DNA of 38,332 bases, from NCBI GenBank assembly GCA_900546795.1, contig UREG01000007.1, positions 1-38,332 on the forward strand, read 5' to 3'. Position numbers and translations under genes: made by a program. Origin of the DNA: an uncultured Veillonellaceae bacterium. Lineage in GTDB: Bacteria; Bacillota; Negativicutes; Veillonellales; Megasphaeraceae. Shown one piece after another: positions 1-12,008 of this stretch. The notes beneath the pieces are model-generated. The model saw only the letters and a program-made list of their open reading frames with translations, made no database searches and was not told the origin of the DNA. The first letter of the stretch is position 1. Every line of letters begins with the position of its first letter.

Positions 1-40
1 GTTGACATAATTTGCACCGTAGACGGGGATGCTGTAGCCC

Positions 41-532
41 GTGATCAGGCTGACGGCTCCGGGACTGGGAGATCATGTCGGCTCTTATACAGGGGGATAC
101 CGTATGTTTTTCCAAGGTCTTTTTATGGCGCCGCATGTTGTCGCGCAAGCGGTAAAAGGAGCGGTATTTGCCGGAGCTGTTTTTGCTAAAATGGGATTTG
201 ACGTATCGCCTGCCTGCAATGAACGGCGATATGATTTAATTCAGTCTATTTATTTAAAAAATGAAAAAAACATGCAGCTTTTTTGCGAAGGACTGCAGCG
301 CTTTTCCCCTGTTGACGCCTATGTACGCCCGGAACCGGGAGAAATGCCGGGCTACACGGATCCGATTATCATGGCCGGAGGAACTTTTGTACAGGGCTCG
401 TCTATTGAACTGAGTGCAGACGGACCGGTTCGGGAACCGTATCTCATCTATTTGCAGGGCGGCATTGTATTTGAACATAATATGCTGGCGGTAATGAGTG
501 CAGCAGAATTTGTAGCGTCCCATCAAGCTTGA
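41..532 (+). CDS. Methionine gamma-lyase / aluminium-resistance family protein, C-terminal part
   Basis: This is the C-terminal ~160 residues of the PLP-dependent family annotated as aluminium resistance or methionine gamma-lyase-like protein (fold type I, usually about 410-430 aa). Recognisable family segments are RLTAPGLG near the start, the QGLFMAPHVV stretch, and the conserved PGYTDPIIMAGGTFVQGSS and ELSADGPVREPYL segments. The PLP-binding lysine lies in the missing N-terminal part. The in-frame sequence upstream has stops at 8-10, 17-19 and 35-37, so the gene is interrupted at about base 40, by a frameshift, a rearrangement or a contig-edge error. The listed start is simply the first in-frame GTG after the last stop, not a true start. 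The stop codon overlaps the -35 element of the tRNA promoter. The family assignment is secure; the substrate is not known. Confidence 0.8.
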   Translation: MIRLTAPGLGDHVGSYTGGYRMFFQGLFMAPHVVAQAVKGAVFAGAVFAKMGFDVSPACNERRYDLIQSIYLKNEKNMQLFCEGLQRFSPVDAYVRPEPGEMPGYTDPIIMAGGTFVQGSSIELSADGPVREPYLIYLQGGIVFEHNMLAVMSAAEFVASHQA

Positions 533-557
533 CAAGAATGTACTTTCATGGCATAAT
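529..557 (+). promoter_or_regulatory. Promoter for tRNA-Val
   Basis: TTGACA at 529-534 and CATAAT at 552-557 are separated by 17 bp, with an extended -10 TG at 549-550. The -35 overlaps the stop codon of the preceding gene. The tRNA begins 14 bases after the -10. Confidence 0.75.
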
Positions 558-571
558 ATAGAACATGCTTT

Positions 572-648
572 GGGACTATAGCTCAGTTGGTTAGAGTGCT
601 TCGTTGACATCGAAGAGGTCACTGGTTCGAATCCAGTTAGTCCCACCA
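572..648 (+). tRNA. tRNA-Val (anticodon GAC)
   Basis: A complete cloverleaf can be folded. The 7-bp acceptor stem is GGGACTA with TAGTCCC, the D arm contains AGTTGGTTAGA, the anticodon stem CTTCG/CGAAG encloses the loop TTGACAT with anticodon GAC (reads GUC/GUU valine codons), and the T arm contains GGTTCGAATCC. The discriminator A is followed by an encoded CCA, giving 77 nt. It has its own sigma-70-type promoter and an intrinsic terminator just downstream. Confidence 0.96.
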
Positions 649-661
649 TATGAATAAATAC

Positions 662-690
662 AGCCCTCCTGATTTTCAGGAGGGCTTTTG
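662..690 (+). terminator. Intrinsic terminator of the tRNA-Val unit
   Basis: An 11-bp stem AGCCCTCCTGA / TCAGGAGGGCT with a 3-nt loop is followed by TTTTG. It lies 13 nt after the tRNA. Confidence 0.85.
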
Positions 691-708
691 TGTTGATATG
701 CATGTAAA

Positions 709-737
709 TTGACGAAAATCGTTCTTTTGCATAAAAT
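709..737 (+). promoter_or_regulatory. Promoter for the C39-like peptidase gene
   Basis: TTGACG at 709-714 and TAAAAT at 732-737 are spaced 17 bp, about 40 bases before the start codon of the peptidase gene. Confidence 0.65.
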
Positions 738-775
738 ACTAGTGAGAAAGTATGAAATAGTGAAAGGATGTTGCT

Positions 776-1519
776 ATGAAAAGTTGGAAACAGATGATAG
801 CGGCCGCAGCTGTGACGGCGGCAGTATGGACAAGCAGTGCTGCGATGGAAAATACGATACCGTATCCGGAAGGATACGTGACGACTGCAGAAGGCGCTTC
901 TGCTTATGGTGGAAAAGGAAATGTGGCGAGCTCTCCTTATTTTAAACATCCCGACTTTTTTAATATGAAAGAAACCGAGTCCTTGACGCTGCTGACCGGA
1001 TATAAAACGTATCAGCAGACAACAGAAATCAGCTGCGGTCCGGCTGCGGCGCTTACGGTACTTGAATATTTTGGGAATACTAAATGGACGGAACGCCAAT
1101 TAATGGATAAAATGGAAACGAAACCGGCGGTAGGTACGGACGGAACCGGGATGAAATCATTTTTCGATTCTATAGGCTGGAAAACAGAATCTTCTATCAA
1201 TCGGGAACCGATGTTTCATACTCCGCAGGAATTAAAGGATTTTATTCTCAGAAATTTGAAGGAAAGAAAGCCTATCATGGTTGAAAATATTGATTGGAGC
1301 GGGCACTGGCGAGTTATTATCGGATATGATACGATGGGAACGGAAACGACTGCAGACGATATGATCATTATGGCGGATCCTTATGATACGGGCGATCATT
1401 GGCAGGACGGATATATTGTGACCGGCGCTGAGAAATTTTTGTATATGTGGTTTGATGCTTTTATGATGCCGGAAGGACAAAAGCAGCAATTATGGCTTAT
1501 CGCATATCCAGAAAAATAA
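776..1519 (+). CDS. Exported C39-like (papain-fold) cysteine peptidase
   Basis: The 247-aa product has an N-terminal signal peptide (positive KSWK, an Ala-rich core, likely cleavage near residue 22-24), so it acts in the periplasm or outside the cell. The rest is one peptidase C39-like domain. Its putative catalytic Cys87 lies in the EISCGPAAALTVLEYFG segment typical of the family (Gln-like position, Cys, helix). His177 is in SGHWRVIIGYD and Asp201 in MADPYD. The gene stands alone, with its own promoter and a tRNA terminator upstream. The bacteriocin-transporter relatives of C39 are fused to ABC exporters; this one is not, and nothing nearby suggests bacteriocin export. Substrate is unknown; a role in cell-envelope peptide or protein trimming is only a guess. 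An AAAGGA ribosome-binding site precedes the ATG. Confidence 0.8.
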   Translation: MKSWKQMIAAAAVTAAVWTSSAAMENTIPYPEGYVTTAEGASAYGGKGNVASSPYFKHPDFFNMKETESLTLLTGYKTYQQTTEISCGPAAALTVLEYFGNTKWTERQLMDKMETKPAVGTDGTGMKSFFDSIGWKTESSINREPMFHTPQELKDFILRNLKERKPIMVENIDWSGHWRVIIGYDTMGTETTADDMIIMADPYDTGDHWQDGYIVTGAEKFLYMWFDAFMMPEGQKQQLWLIAYPEK

Positions 1520-1548
1520 GGGTTTTTAAAGAAAAATGTAAAAAGATA

Positions 1549-1557
1549 TGATATAAT
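1549..1557 (+). promoter_or_regulatory. Extended -10 promoter for ppaC
   Basis: TGATATAAT is a perfect extended -10 (TG, one base, TATAAT), 33 bases before the ppaC start. No convincing -35 is visible at the expected spacing. Confidence 0.55.
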
Positions 1558-1589
1558 AAAGGGCGATAAAATTTGATGGGGTGATAATA

Positions 1590-2513
1590 ATGGCAACACT
1601 TTTGGTAACAGGACATAAAAATCCGGACACGGACTCCATTTGCTCTGCAATTTCCTATGCAGCGCTGAAAAATGCGCTGGGAGCAGAAGCAAAAGCGATT
1701 CGGGCTGGTGAGATCAATAAAGAAACTGCCTATGCGCTGGAGTACTTTCATGCAGAGGCTCCGGAATTGGTAACACAGTTCAAAGCGGGCGACAAGGTTA
1801 TTCTTGTCGATCACAATGAAAAGAAACAAATCATTGATGGGATTGACGATGCAGAAATCGTGGAAAATATCGACCATCATCGGATAGGCGGTTTAACGAC
1901 GGAAGCGCCGATTTTTATTCATTATGAACCGGTAGGCTGCACGGCAACGATTATTACGAATATGTATGCACAGGAAGGTGTGGAAATTCCGCAGCAGATC
2001 GCCGGATTACTGTTGTCGGCTATCCTTTCTGATACGGTGCTGTTCCGTTCGCCGACCTGTACAGAAAAAGATAAAAAAGCTGCGGAAAAACTGGCAGCGA
2101 TCGCTGGCGTTGATTTGCAGACATACGGTTTTGAAATGCTTAAAGCAGGCGCTAATGTGTCCGACTTGACAGCAGACCAGATTGCTGGAAACGATATGAA
2201 AGAATTTGCTGCTGGCGATAAAACGATTACTATTTCTCAGGTATCGGTAATGGATACGGAAGAATTGCTGGCAAAAAAAGCGGATTTGGTCAGCGCGCTG
2301 GAAGTCATGCGCAGTAAAGCGGGATATGCGGCATCTTTCCTTATGGTAACCAATATTATGGAAGAATCCACGAACTTGCTTTATGCAGGGGAAGTAGACG
2401 GCGTAGTGGCGGCTGCGTTCCAGAAAGAGGCTGTGGATAAAGAAGTCTTTCTTCCTGGAGTAATGAGCCGGAAGAAACAAATTGTTCCGTCGCTTTTGGC
2501 AGCATTGAAGTAA
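1590..2513 (+). CDS. ppaC: Manganese-dependent inorganic pyrophosphatase (family II)
   Basis: The cytoplasmic enzyme hydrolyses pyrophosphate to phosphate, pulling biosynthetic reactions forward. It is 307 aa, the normal length for the two-domain form without regulatory CBS domains. The DHH domain shows GHKNPDTDS (metal ligands His9, Asp13, Asp15), VDHNE, and the DHH signature in NIDHHR. The C-terminal DHHA2 domain ends with the substrate-binding SRKKQ motif near the C-terminus. I place the start at the ATG at 1590, which has GGGGTG six bases upstream, rather than the in-frame GTG at 1581 that is part of that ribosome-binding site. It is followed by a terminator and then pcrA. Confidence 0.95.
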   Translation: MATLLVTGHKNPDTDSICSAISYAALKNALGAEAKAIRAGEINKETAYALEYFHAEAPELVTQFKAGDKVILVDHNEKKQIIDGIDDAEIVENIDHHRIGGLTTEAPIFIHYEPVGCTATIITNMYAQEGVEIPQQIAGLLLSAILSDTVLFRSPTCTEKDKKAAEKLAAIAGVDLQTYGFEMLKAGANVSDLTADQIAGNDMKEFAAGDKTITISQVSVMDTEELLAKKADLVSALEVMRSKAGYAASFLMVTNIMEESTNLLYAGEVDGVVAAAFQKEAVDKEVFLPGVMSRKKQIVPSLLAALK

Positions 2514-2523
2514 AATGAAAAGA

Positions 2524-2551
2524 AGAGTTGCCGACAGGCAGCTCTTTTTTT
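2524..2551 (+). terminator. Intrinsic terminator after ppaC
   Basis: Stem AGAGTTGCC / GGCAGCTCT (one G-T wobble) with a GACA loop is followed by six T residues. No obvious promoter lies between it and pcrA, so partial read-through into pcrA is likely. Confidence 0.8.
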
Positions 2552-2574
2552 ATTCAGTGGAAAAGGAGTTAATT

Positions 2575-6782
<4,208 letters not shown>

Positions 6783-6928
6783 AATACTGCAGAAAGTCTG
6801 CTCTCTATGAACAAAAGAGAGATAAAATGCTGTCCTCCTAGAGTGTAGGATGATAAATAATAAGGCAGAACAGAGGGACAGCTCTCTGAAATTTCGGTAT
6901 ATAAAAAATATATAGAGTGAAAATAATA

Positions 6929-6961
6929 AAAAGCTGACAGTAATGTAACTGTCAGCTTTTT
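6929..6961. terminator. Bidirectional terminator between ligA and the LysR gene
   Basis: A perfect 12-bp stem AAAAGCTGACAG / CTGTCAGCTTTT with an 8-nt loop has A-rich sequence on the left and T on the right, so it can end transcription from either strand. A weaker hairpin (CTCTCT at 6801-6806 with AGAGAG at 6816-6821) lies nearer to ligA. No gene is visible in the rest of 6783-6994. Confidence 0.8.
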
Positions 6962-6994
6962 GTTATACTCGGCTGTTTTTTGAGAAGCTTTCCT

Positions 6995-7909
6995 TTAAAT
7001 GGATATTTCTTCTGAAGCGTTTAAAACAGCGGTTTTCTTTAAATAGTATTGAATGAAATTTTCAGCCACTTTAGAGAGTCGGCTATCCTTGGCAACGACT
7101 ACGGTTTGATGGATTTTGATGCTGTTGTTGGTAATGGGCGCATAGATGAGGCCTTCATGGAACATTTCCGGCTTTTTCCATGGAACAATAGCAACGGCAT
7201 TTTTTTCGTATGCCCACATCAGTGCGGAAGTTTTAGTGGTTGTAAAGCTTAGAATATTGGGTGTAATCTGCTGTTCCGCGCAGGCTTCCAAAAAATTCTG
7301 TTCGCAGCCGCGGTTGATGGCTACTGGATAATGAGATAGCTCCTCTAAGGTAAATCCTTCCGGAGATTTTGGGTGAAAGGCGCTGTCTTCATGATACACG
7401 GCTGCAATGTCCTCTTCGGAAATATTGACTACCTTAAACAGATGCACTTGCTGCAGCGTTGTATTGGTGATGCCGATTTCGGTTACGCCGTTTAGCAGCT
7501 GGTCGGTTTGTTCGGTGATGGGAACTTCATAAAGCTCATAACGAACCTGTGGATATAAACGGGAGAAATCAGACAAATATTTTTGAATAAGCGGAATGGA
7601 AAGAGAGGGAGATAAGCTGATGCGCAGCGTGCCATTGGAGCCGTCATTGCAGTTGGATATATCTCTAATGAGCGTATCTTCGAGCGCGCAGAGATACTTG
7701 GCTTTTTTATATAGGATATGACCGGCCTCGGTCAATTCGATGCGGCGGATCCCCTGTTTGGTGATGATAAGATCTATATTGTATTTCCGCTGAAGATTTT
7801 TGATTTGATTGCTAAGAGCCGGCTGGGCAATGTGCAGTTTTTTGGCTGCTTCTGTTAAAGAACCAGACTCCACAATGGTAATAAAATTTCTATAATGATC
7901 CAAATCCAT
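6995..7909 (-). CDS. LysR-family transcriptional regulator
   Basis: The 304-aa protein has an N-terminal winged helix-turn-helix (residues about 1-60, with the family signature SGSLTEAAKKLHIAQPALSNQIKNLQ) and a C-terminal periplasmic-binding-like effector domain (about 90-295, beginning GTLRISLSPSLSIPLIQKYL). The effector cannot be read from sequence. It is divergent from the DUF305 gene across a 272-bp gap; LysR regulators often control a divergent neighbour, so that gene is the first candidate target, by inference only. The ATG start is preceded by AAGGAG ten bases upstream. The gene converges on ligA and shares a terminator with it. Confidence 0.93.
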   Translation of the reverse strand: MDLDHYRNFITIVESGSLTEAAKKLHIAQPALSNQIKNLQRKYNIDLIITKQGIRRIELTEAGHILYKKAKYLCALEDTLIRDISNCNDGSNGTLRISLSPSLSIPLIQKYLSDFSRLYPQVRYELYEVPITEQTDQLLNGVTEIGITNTTLQQVHLFKVVNISEEDIAAVYHEDSAFHPKSPEGFTLEELSHYPVAINRGCEQNFLEACAEQQITPNILSFTTTKTSALMWAYEKNAVAIVPWKKPEMFHEGLIYAPITNNSIKIHQTVVVAKDSRLSKVAENFIQYYLKKTAVLNASEEISI

Positions 7910-8118
7910 GGCTAAACGACTCCTTGTTTGTGATGATAGCAGACTGATAGATATATAAAATGAAACCTCTTATTCATATTGTAAATGAAAATATAAGAAA
8001 AGTACATGGTGTTTTGCTAAAATAAAAACAATTTGTATGTTTTTGTCGGAGAGTATGAGAAAAAAGAATAGAGACAAGATTTGTATAACTTGATGATGGG
8101 TACTATTGCGTTGGTGAA

Positions 8119-8147
8119 TTGACATGAGTATATGGATTTGCTAAAAT
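8119..8147 (+). promoter_or_regulatory. Promoter for the DUF305 gene
   Basis: TTGACA at 8119-8124 and TAAAAT at 8142-8147 are spaced 17 bp, with an extended TG at 8139-8140. This is one of the strongest-looking promoters in the window. The rest of 7910-8118 is AT-rich, with an imperfect dyad (TCTTATTCAT at 7968-7977 against ATGA...ATAAGA at 7985-7998). Confidence 0.75.
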
Positions 8148-8181
8148 TCTATTTAAAAAGTAGGAAATAAGAGGTGATTGC

Positions 8182-8850
8182 GTGAAGCGGATTGTGATTA
8201 CGGGTGTAATATTAGGGATTTTAGGAAATATACAGTTTGCGGGAGCTGCGGATCTGCATGCTGCAGGACATGCGGGGCACAGCGGCAATGTACAGAAAAA
8301 TATGGAGCTCTCTCCGGCAGAAGAAATTTTATATGCGATGCATCAGCCGATGATGGATGAGCCTTTTGTAGAAAGCGGGAGTGTGGAGCGGGATTTTCTT
8401 TCGAATATGATACCGCATCATCAGGGCGCGGTCGATTCGGCTAAATTATATCTGCAATATGGAGAAAATAAAAAAATACGGGAAATGGCAGGAGCGATTA
8501 TTTCTGCTCAGGAAAAAGAAATTGCTTATTTTAAAGAGCTTCTGAATGATCCGCAAGCATTGGGTTCTGTTAAAATAAGCAAAAAAGAATATAAAAAGTT
8601 TGCAGCAGACGAAAAGAAAAATATGGAACAAATGATGGAAGCGATGATGGACGTATCATTTACGGTGACAGATGCAGATCGGATGTTTGCAAAAGCAATG
8701 ATCGAACATCATAAAGGCGCCGTGGCGGCAAGCCGGCAAATTTTAGCATATACGAAAGATGAAACGGTGCGGCGTATTGCCGAAACCATCATTGCGGACC
8801 AGGAAAAGGAAATTTCTGAATTTCAAATTGCGCTGATGCAGATAAAATAA
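8182..8850 (+). CDS. Exported DUF305 (ferritin-like fold) His/Met-rich protein
   Basis: The 222-aa protein starts with a signal peptide (likely cut near AGA/AD at residues 22-24) followed by a His-rich linker (DLHAAGHAGHSGN). Two copies of the DUF305 helical motif follow: MIPHHQGAVDSAK (His79-His80) and MIEHHKGAVAAS (His176-His177), each followed by an IIxxQEKEI helix, the typical duplicated four-helix arrangement. Methionines are abundant (MHQPMMDEP, MEQMMEAMMD). Members of this family are exported and often linked to copper or other metals; metal binding here is an inference from the His/Met content. Translation starts at a GTG with AGAGGTG upstream; the earlier GTG at 8174 runs into a stop. 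The gene is a single-gene unit with its own promoter and terminator, opposite the LysR regulator. Confidence 0.87.
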   Translation: MKRIVITGVILGILGNIQFAGAADLHAAGHAGHSGNVQKNMELSPAEEILYAMHQPMMDEPFVESGSVERDFLSNMIPHHQGAVDSAKLYLQYGENKKIREMAGAIISAQEKEIAYFKELLNDPQALGSVKISKKEYKKFAADEKKNMEQMMEAMMDVSFTVTDADRMFAKAMIEHHKGAVAASRQILAYTKDETVRRIAETIIADQEKEISEFQIALMQIK

Positions 8851-8855
8851 TGATT

Positions 8856-8897
8856 CACACCTTTAGACCAGGGGTTCTGTCTAAAGGTGTGTTTTTT
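8856..8897 (+). terminator. Intrinsic terminator of the DUF305 gene
   Basis: A perfect 13-bp stem CACACCTTTAGAC / GTCTAAAGGTGTG with a 10-nt loop is followed by TTTTTT. Confidence 0.92.
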
Positions 8898-9002
8898 ATG
8901 GAAAATATAGGAAGAGAGGCGGCAATATCTTCTATTTTCTGTAAAAGATGTGATAAAATATACAAGAATAAAGGTTTATACTGATAGATAAGGAGAATTA
9001 TT

Positions 9003-10799
9003 TTGGCAACGAAATTTATACGAAATTTTTCCATAATTGCACATATTGACCATGGAAAATCTACATTGGCTGACCGGCTTATTGAAAAGACAGGCCGTCT
9101 TAGCCAGAGGGAAATGGAAAACCAGGTTCTGGATAACATGGATTTGGAACGGGAGCGGGGAATCACGATCAAAGCGCAGTCCGTTCGATTGAATTATCTG
9201 GCAAAAGATGGTCAGGAATATATTTTAAACTTGATCGATACTCCGGGGCATGTGGATTTTAACTATGAAGTATCCCGCTCTCTGGCGGCTTGTGAGGGTG
9301 CGATTCTGATTGTTGACGCGGCTCAGGGCATAGAAGCACAGACGTTGGCTAATGTATATTTGGCGTTGGAACACGATTTGGAAATCATTCCTGTCATTAA
9401 TAAAATAGATCTGCCAAGCGCCGATCCGGATCGGGTGAAGCAGGAGATAGAAGATGTTATCGGCTTAGATGCTTCTGACGCGCTGCTGGTAAGTGCTAAA
9501 ACCGGAATTGGGATTGAAGATGTTTTGGAAGCGATCGTACAGCGGATTCCTGCGCCGAAAGACTGCACGAACGATCCGCTGCGGGCGCTGATTTTTGATT
9601 CTCATTTTGACGCGTACAAAGGCGCGATTGCGAATATCCGCATCATGGAGGGGGAACTGACCAAAGATATGTCGATTCGGATGATGGCGCATGGCAAATC
9701 ATTTGAAGTGACGGAATTAGGCATTTTTACTCCGGCAATGCGGCCGGTAGATAAATTGGAATGCGGTGCGGTTGGCTATGTGGCGGCTAGCATTAAAAAT
9801 GTAAGCGAATGCCGGGTAGGCGATACGATTACCGACTGCAGCAATCCGGCATCAGAGCCTTTGCCAGGTTATCGGAAGGCAACGCCGATGGTGTATTGCG
9901 GCTTGTATCCGGTGGACAGCAAAGATTATGACAATTTGCGCGACGCATTGGAAAAACTGAACTTAAATGATGCCGCTCTGGAATATGAACCGGAGACTTC
10001 GACTGCGTTGGGATTTGGTTTCCGCTGCGGTTTTTTGGGATTGCTTCATATGGATGTAATTCAGGAACGGCTGGAACGGGAATATAATTTGAAATTGATT
10101 ACGACCGCGCCAAGCGTTATCTATCATGTATACTTAACAGATGGAACGATGAAGGAAGTCGATAATCCGGCAGAGCTTCCTGATCCGACGAAAATCGATC
10201 ATATAGAAGAGCCGTTTGTAAAAACAACGACAATTTTGCCGAAAGAACTGGTTGGCACCGTAATGGATTTGTGCCAGAACCGCCGCGGGGAATATCAGAC
10301 GATGGACTATTTAGATGAAAATCGGGTGTCGTTGGTGTATCGGCTGCCTCTTTGCGAAATTATTTATGACTTTTTCGATAAACTGAAATCGTCCACTCGT
10401 GGATATGCTTCCTTGGATTATGAACTGGCAGGGTATCAAACCTCTTCGATGGTGAAACTGGATATTCTGCTCAACGGAGAACCGGTGGATGCACTCAGTA
10501 CGATTGTACATCGAGATTCTGCGCAGTTCCGGGGACGGGCGCTGGCAGAAAAATTAAAAGAGCTGATCCCGCGTCAAATGTTTGAAATTCCGATTCAGGC
10601 CGCGGTAGGGAATAAAATTATAGCGAGAGAAACGGTGCGGGCAATGCGAAAAGACGTATTGGCAAAATGTTATGGTGGCGATATTTCTCGAAAACGAAAA
10701 TTATTGGAAAAACAAAAAGAAGGCAAAAAACGCATGAAGCAGGTGGGCAGCGTGGAAATCCCGCAGGAAGCGTTTATGGCCATTTTGAAGGTAGAGTAA
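9003..10799 (+). CDS. lepA: Elongation factor 4 (LepA), ribosome back-translocase GTPase
   Basis: LepA is a ribosome-binding translational GTPase; 598 aa is the usual length. The G domain shows AHIDHGKST (G1, residues about 13-21), the [10 protein letters not shown] switch I region, DTPGH (G3), NKID (G4) and SAKTG (G5). Domains II, III and V of EF-G type follow, and the LepA-specific C-terminal domain ends in the conserved [23 protein letters not shown] region. The start is a TTG at 9003, giving the family N-terminus [14 protein letters not shown], with AGGAG seven bases upstream; there is no ATG alternative. The stop codon TAA shares its last base with the ATG of hemW, so the two genes are translationally coupled, a common lepA-hemW pairing. 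Confidence 0.97.
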   Translation: MATKFIRNFSIIAHIDHGKSTLADRLIEKTGRLSQREMENQVLDNMDLERERGITIKAQSVRLNYLAKDGQEYILNLIDTPGHVDFNYEVSRSLAACEGAILIVDAAQGIEAQTLANVYLALEHDLEIIPVINKIDLPSADPDRVKQEIEDVIGLDASDALLVSAKTGIGIEDVLEAIVQRIPAPKDCTNDPLRALIFDSHFDAYKGAIANIRIMEGELTKDMSIRMMAHGKSFEVTELGIFTPAMRPVDKLECGAVGYVAASIKNVSECRVGDTITDCSNPASEPLPGYRKATPMVYCGLYPVDSKDYDNLRDALEKLNLNDAALEYEPETSTALGFGFRCGFLGLLHMDVIQERLEREYNLKLITTAPSVIYHVYLTDGTMKEVDNPAELPDPTKIDHIEEPFVKTTTILPKELVGTVMDLCQNRRGEYQTMDYLDENRVSLVYRLPLCEIIYDFFDKLKSSTRGYASLDYELAGYQTSSMVKLDILLNGEPVDALSTIVHRDSAQFRGRALAEKLKELIPRQMFEIPIQAAVGNKIIARETVRAMRKDVLAKCYGGDISRKRKLLEKQKEGKKRMKQVGSVEIPQEAFMAILKVE

Positions 10800-11922
10800 T
10801 GGAATACGGCATATATATTCACATTCCGTTTTGCAGTCAGAAATGTTATTACTGCGATTTCCCTTCTTATGCCGGAATGATGCGATATCAGGATGCCTAT
10901 GTAAAAGCACTGTGCAGGGAAATCCGGCATAGTGCTTTTCTGCATCAGGCGGCAGATACAATCTATGTGGGAGGCGGCACTCCTAATACGCTGCCGGCAG
11001 AGAAAATAACGGATATTTTACATACAGTAGCGGCGTCTTTTGCAATAAAGGATAAAGCGGAAATCACGGTAGAGGCCAACCCGGCGTTTGGAGAACGGAC
11101 GTGGTATGAACAAGTAAAATCAGCCGGTGTAAATCGAATGAGCTTTGGTGTGCAGAGTTTTTGGGATGAAGAACTGCGCAATATTGGGCGGCTTCATACG
11201 GGAGAAGAAGCAATACATAGTGTAGAAGAAGCTTTTTCCTGCGGTATAGAAAATATATCAATAGATTTAATTTATGGACTTCCAGGGCAAACGCTGGAAA
11301 AATTAAGTCATACGATCGAAACGGCAATGCAACTTCCTATTACGCATATTTCTGTGTATGGGTTGAAGGTAGAAGACGGAACGGTGTTCGCGCAATGGCA
11401 GCGTCAAGGCCGGCTGAACCTTCCGGCAGAAGAGGTATGTGACGCTATGTATGATATGCTGTGCGATCGGCTGGCTGAACATGGATTTTACCAATATGAA
11501 ATTTCCAACTTTGCTAAAAAAGGAAGGGAATCAAAACACAATACTAAATATTGGTTCCGTACCTGGGGTTCGGTTCGGGAGCTCATTCTTTTTCCGGCAA
11601 AGAGCGGTGGGAAAATGTAAGCGCTATTTCCGACTATATCCAACAAATAGAGGAGAAAGCGAGTGCAGAGGCAGAACGGATCTTGATTGCAGATACGAGG
11701 GCCCGGGAGGATTTTTGTTTTTTAGGATTGCGACGGACAGCAGGAATTTCCAAAAAGGAGTTTTTCTTAAGGTTTGGGATACCATTTGATGAAATTTTTG
11801 GAGAAACGGCGGTCCGGCTGACATCGAAGGGACTGCTGTGGCAGGAAAAGGACAGAGTAGGGCTTACCGGATTAGGGATTCGTTATGGAAATTACGTCTT
11901 TTCTCAGTTCATCCTGGATTAA
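10799..11922 (+). pseudogene. hemW: hemW, radical SAM heme chaperone-like gene, frameshifted
   Basis: HemW (often annotated as HemN-like coproporphyrinogen oxidase) is a radical SAM protein that binds heme. The first part, from the ATG overlapping the lepA stop, contains the iron-sulfur motif CSQKCYYC (Cys12, 16, 19), GGGTPNTLP, the FGVQSFWDEELRNIGR segment and YEISNFAKKGRESKHNTKYW. The frame then shifts: reading on gives 20 non-homologous residues to a stop at 11618-11620, while the next frame over continues the family sequence as VPYLGFGSGAHSF from about 11554 to the stop at 11920-11922. Relatives have four residues between the YW and the YxGxG tyrosine; here only room for two remains, which fits loss of about 7 bases near 11548-11555 rather than a simple one-base slip. 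Either the gene is inactive or the assembly has an error here. Both halves otherwise look well preserved. Confidence 0.85.
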
Positions 11923-11947
11923 GGGGTAGAAAGAGAAAATAAAAATA

Positions 11948-11956
11948 TGCTACAAT
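11948..11956 (+). promoter_or_regulatory. Extended -10 promoter for the exported repeat protein
   Basis: TGCTACAAT is an extended -10, about 50 bases before the start at 12009. No -35 of good quality is present. Confidence 0.5.
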
Positions 11957-12008
11957 AAAATGAACTATTGTAAATAGGATTTTAGTGATTAAAAGAGAGG
12001 TGCATACT

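Noticed and set aside
254..1099. Open minus-strand frame of 281 codons spanning the tRNA
   Set aside because: It runs antisense through the tRNA, its terminator and two real genes, has no family resemblance and is rich in Arg/Phe/His typical of shadow frames.
11551..11922. Second half of hemW as a separate small gene starting at TTG 11551
   Set aside because: There is no ribosome-binding site, and the sequence is the direct continuation of the HemW family sequence, so a frameshift is the better explanation.
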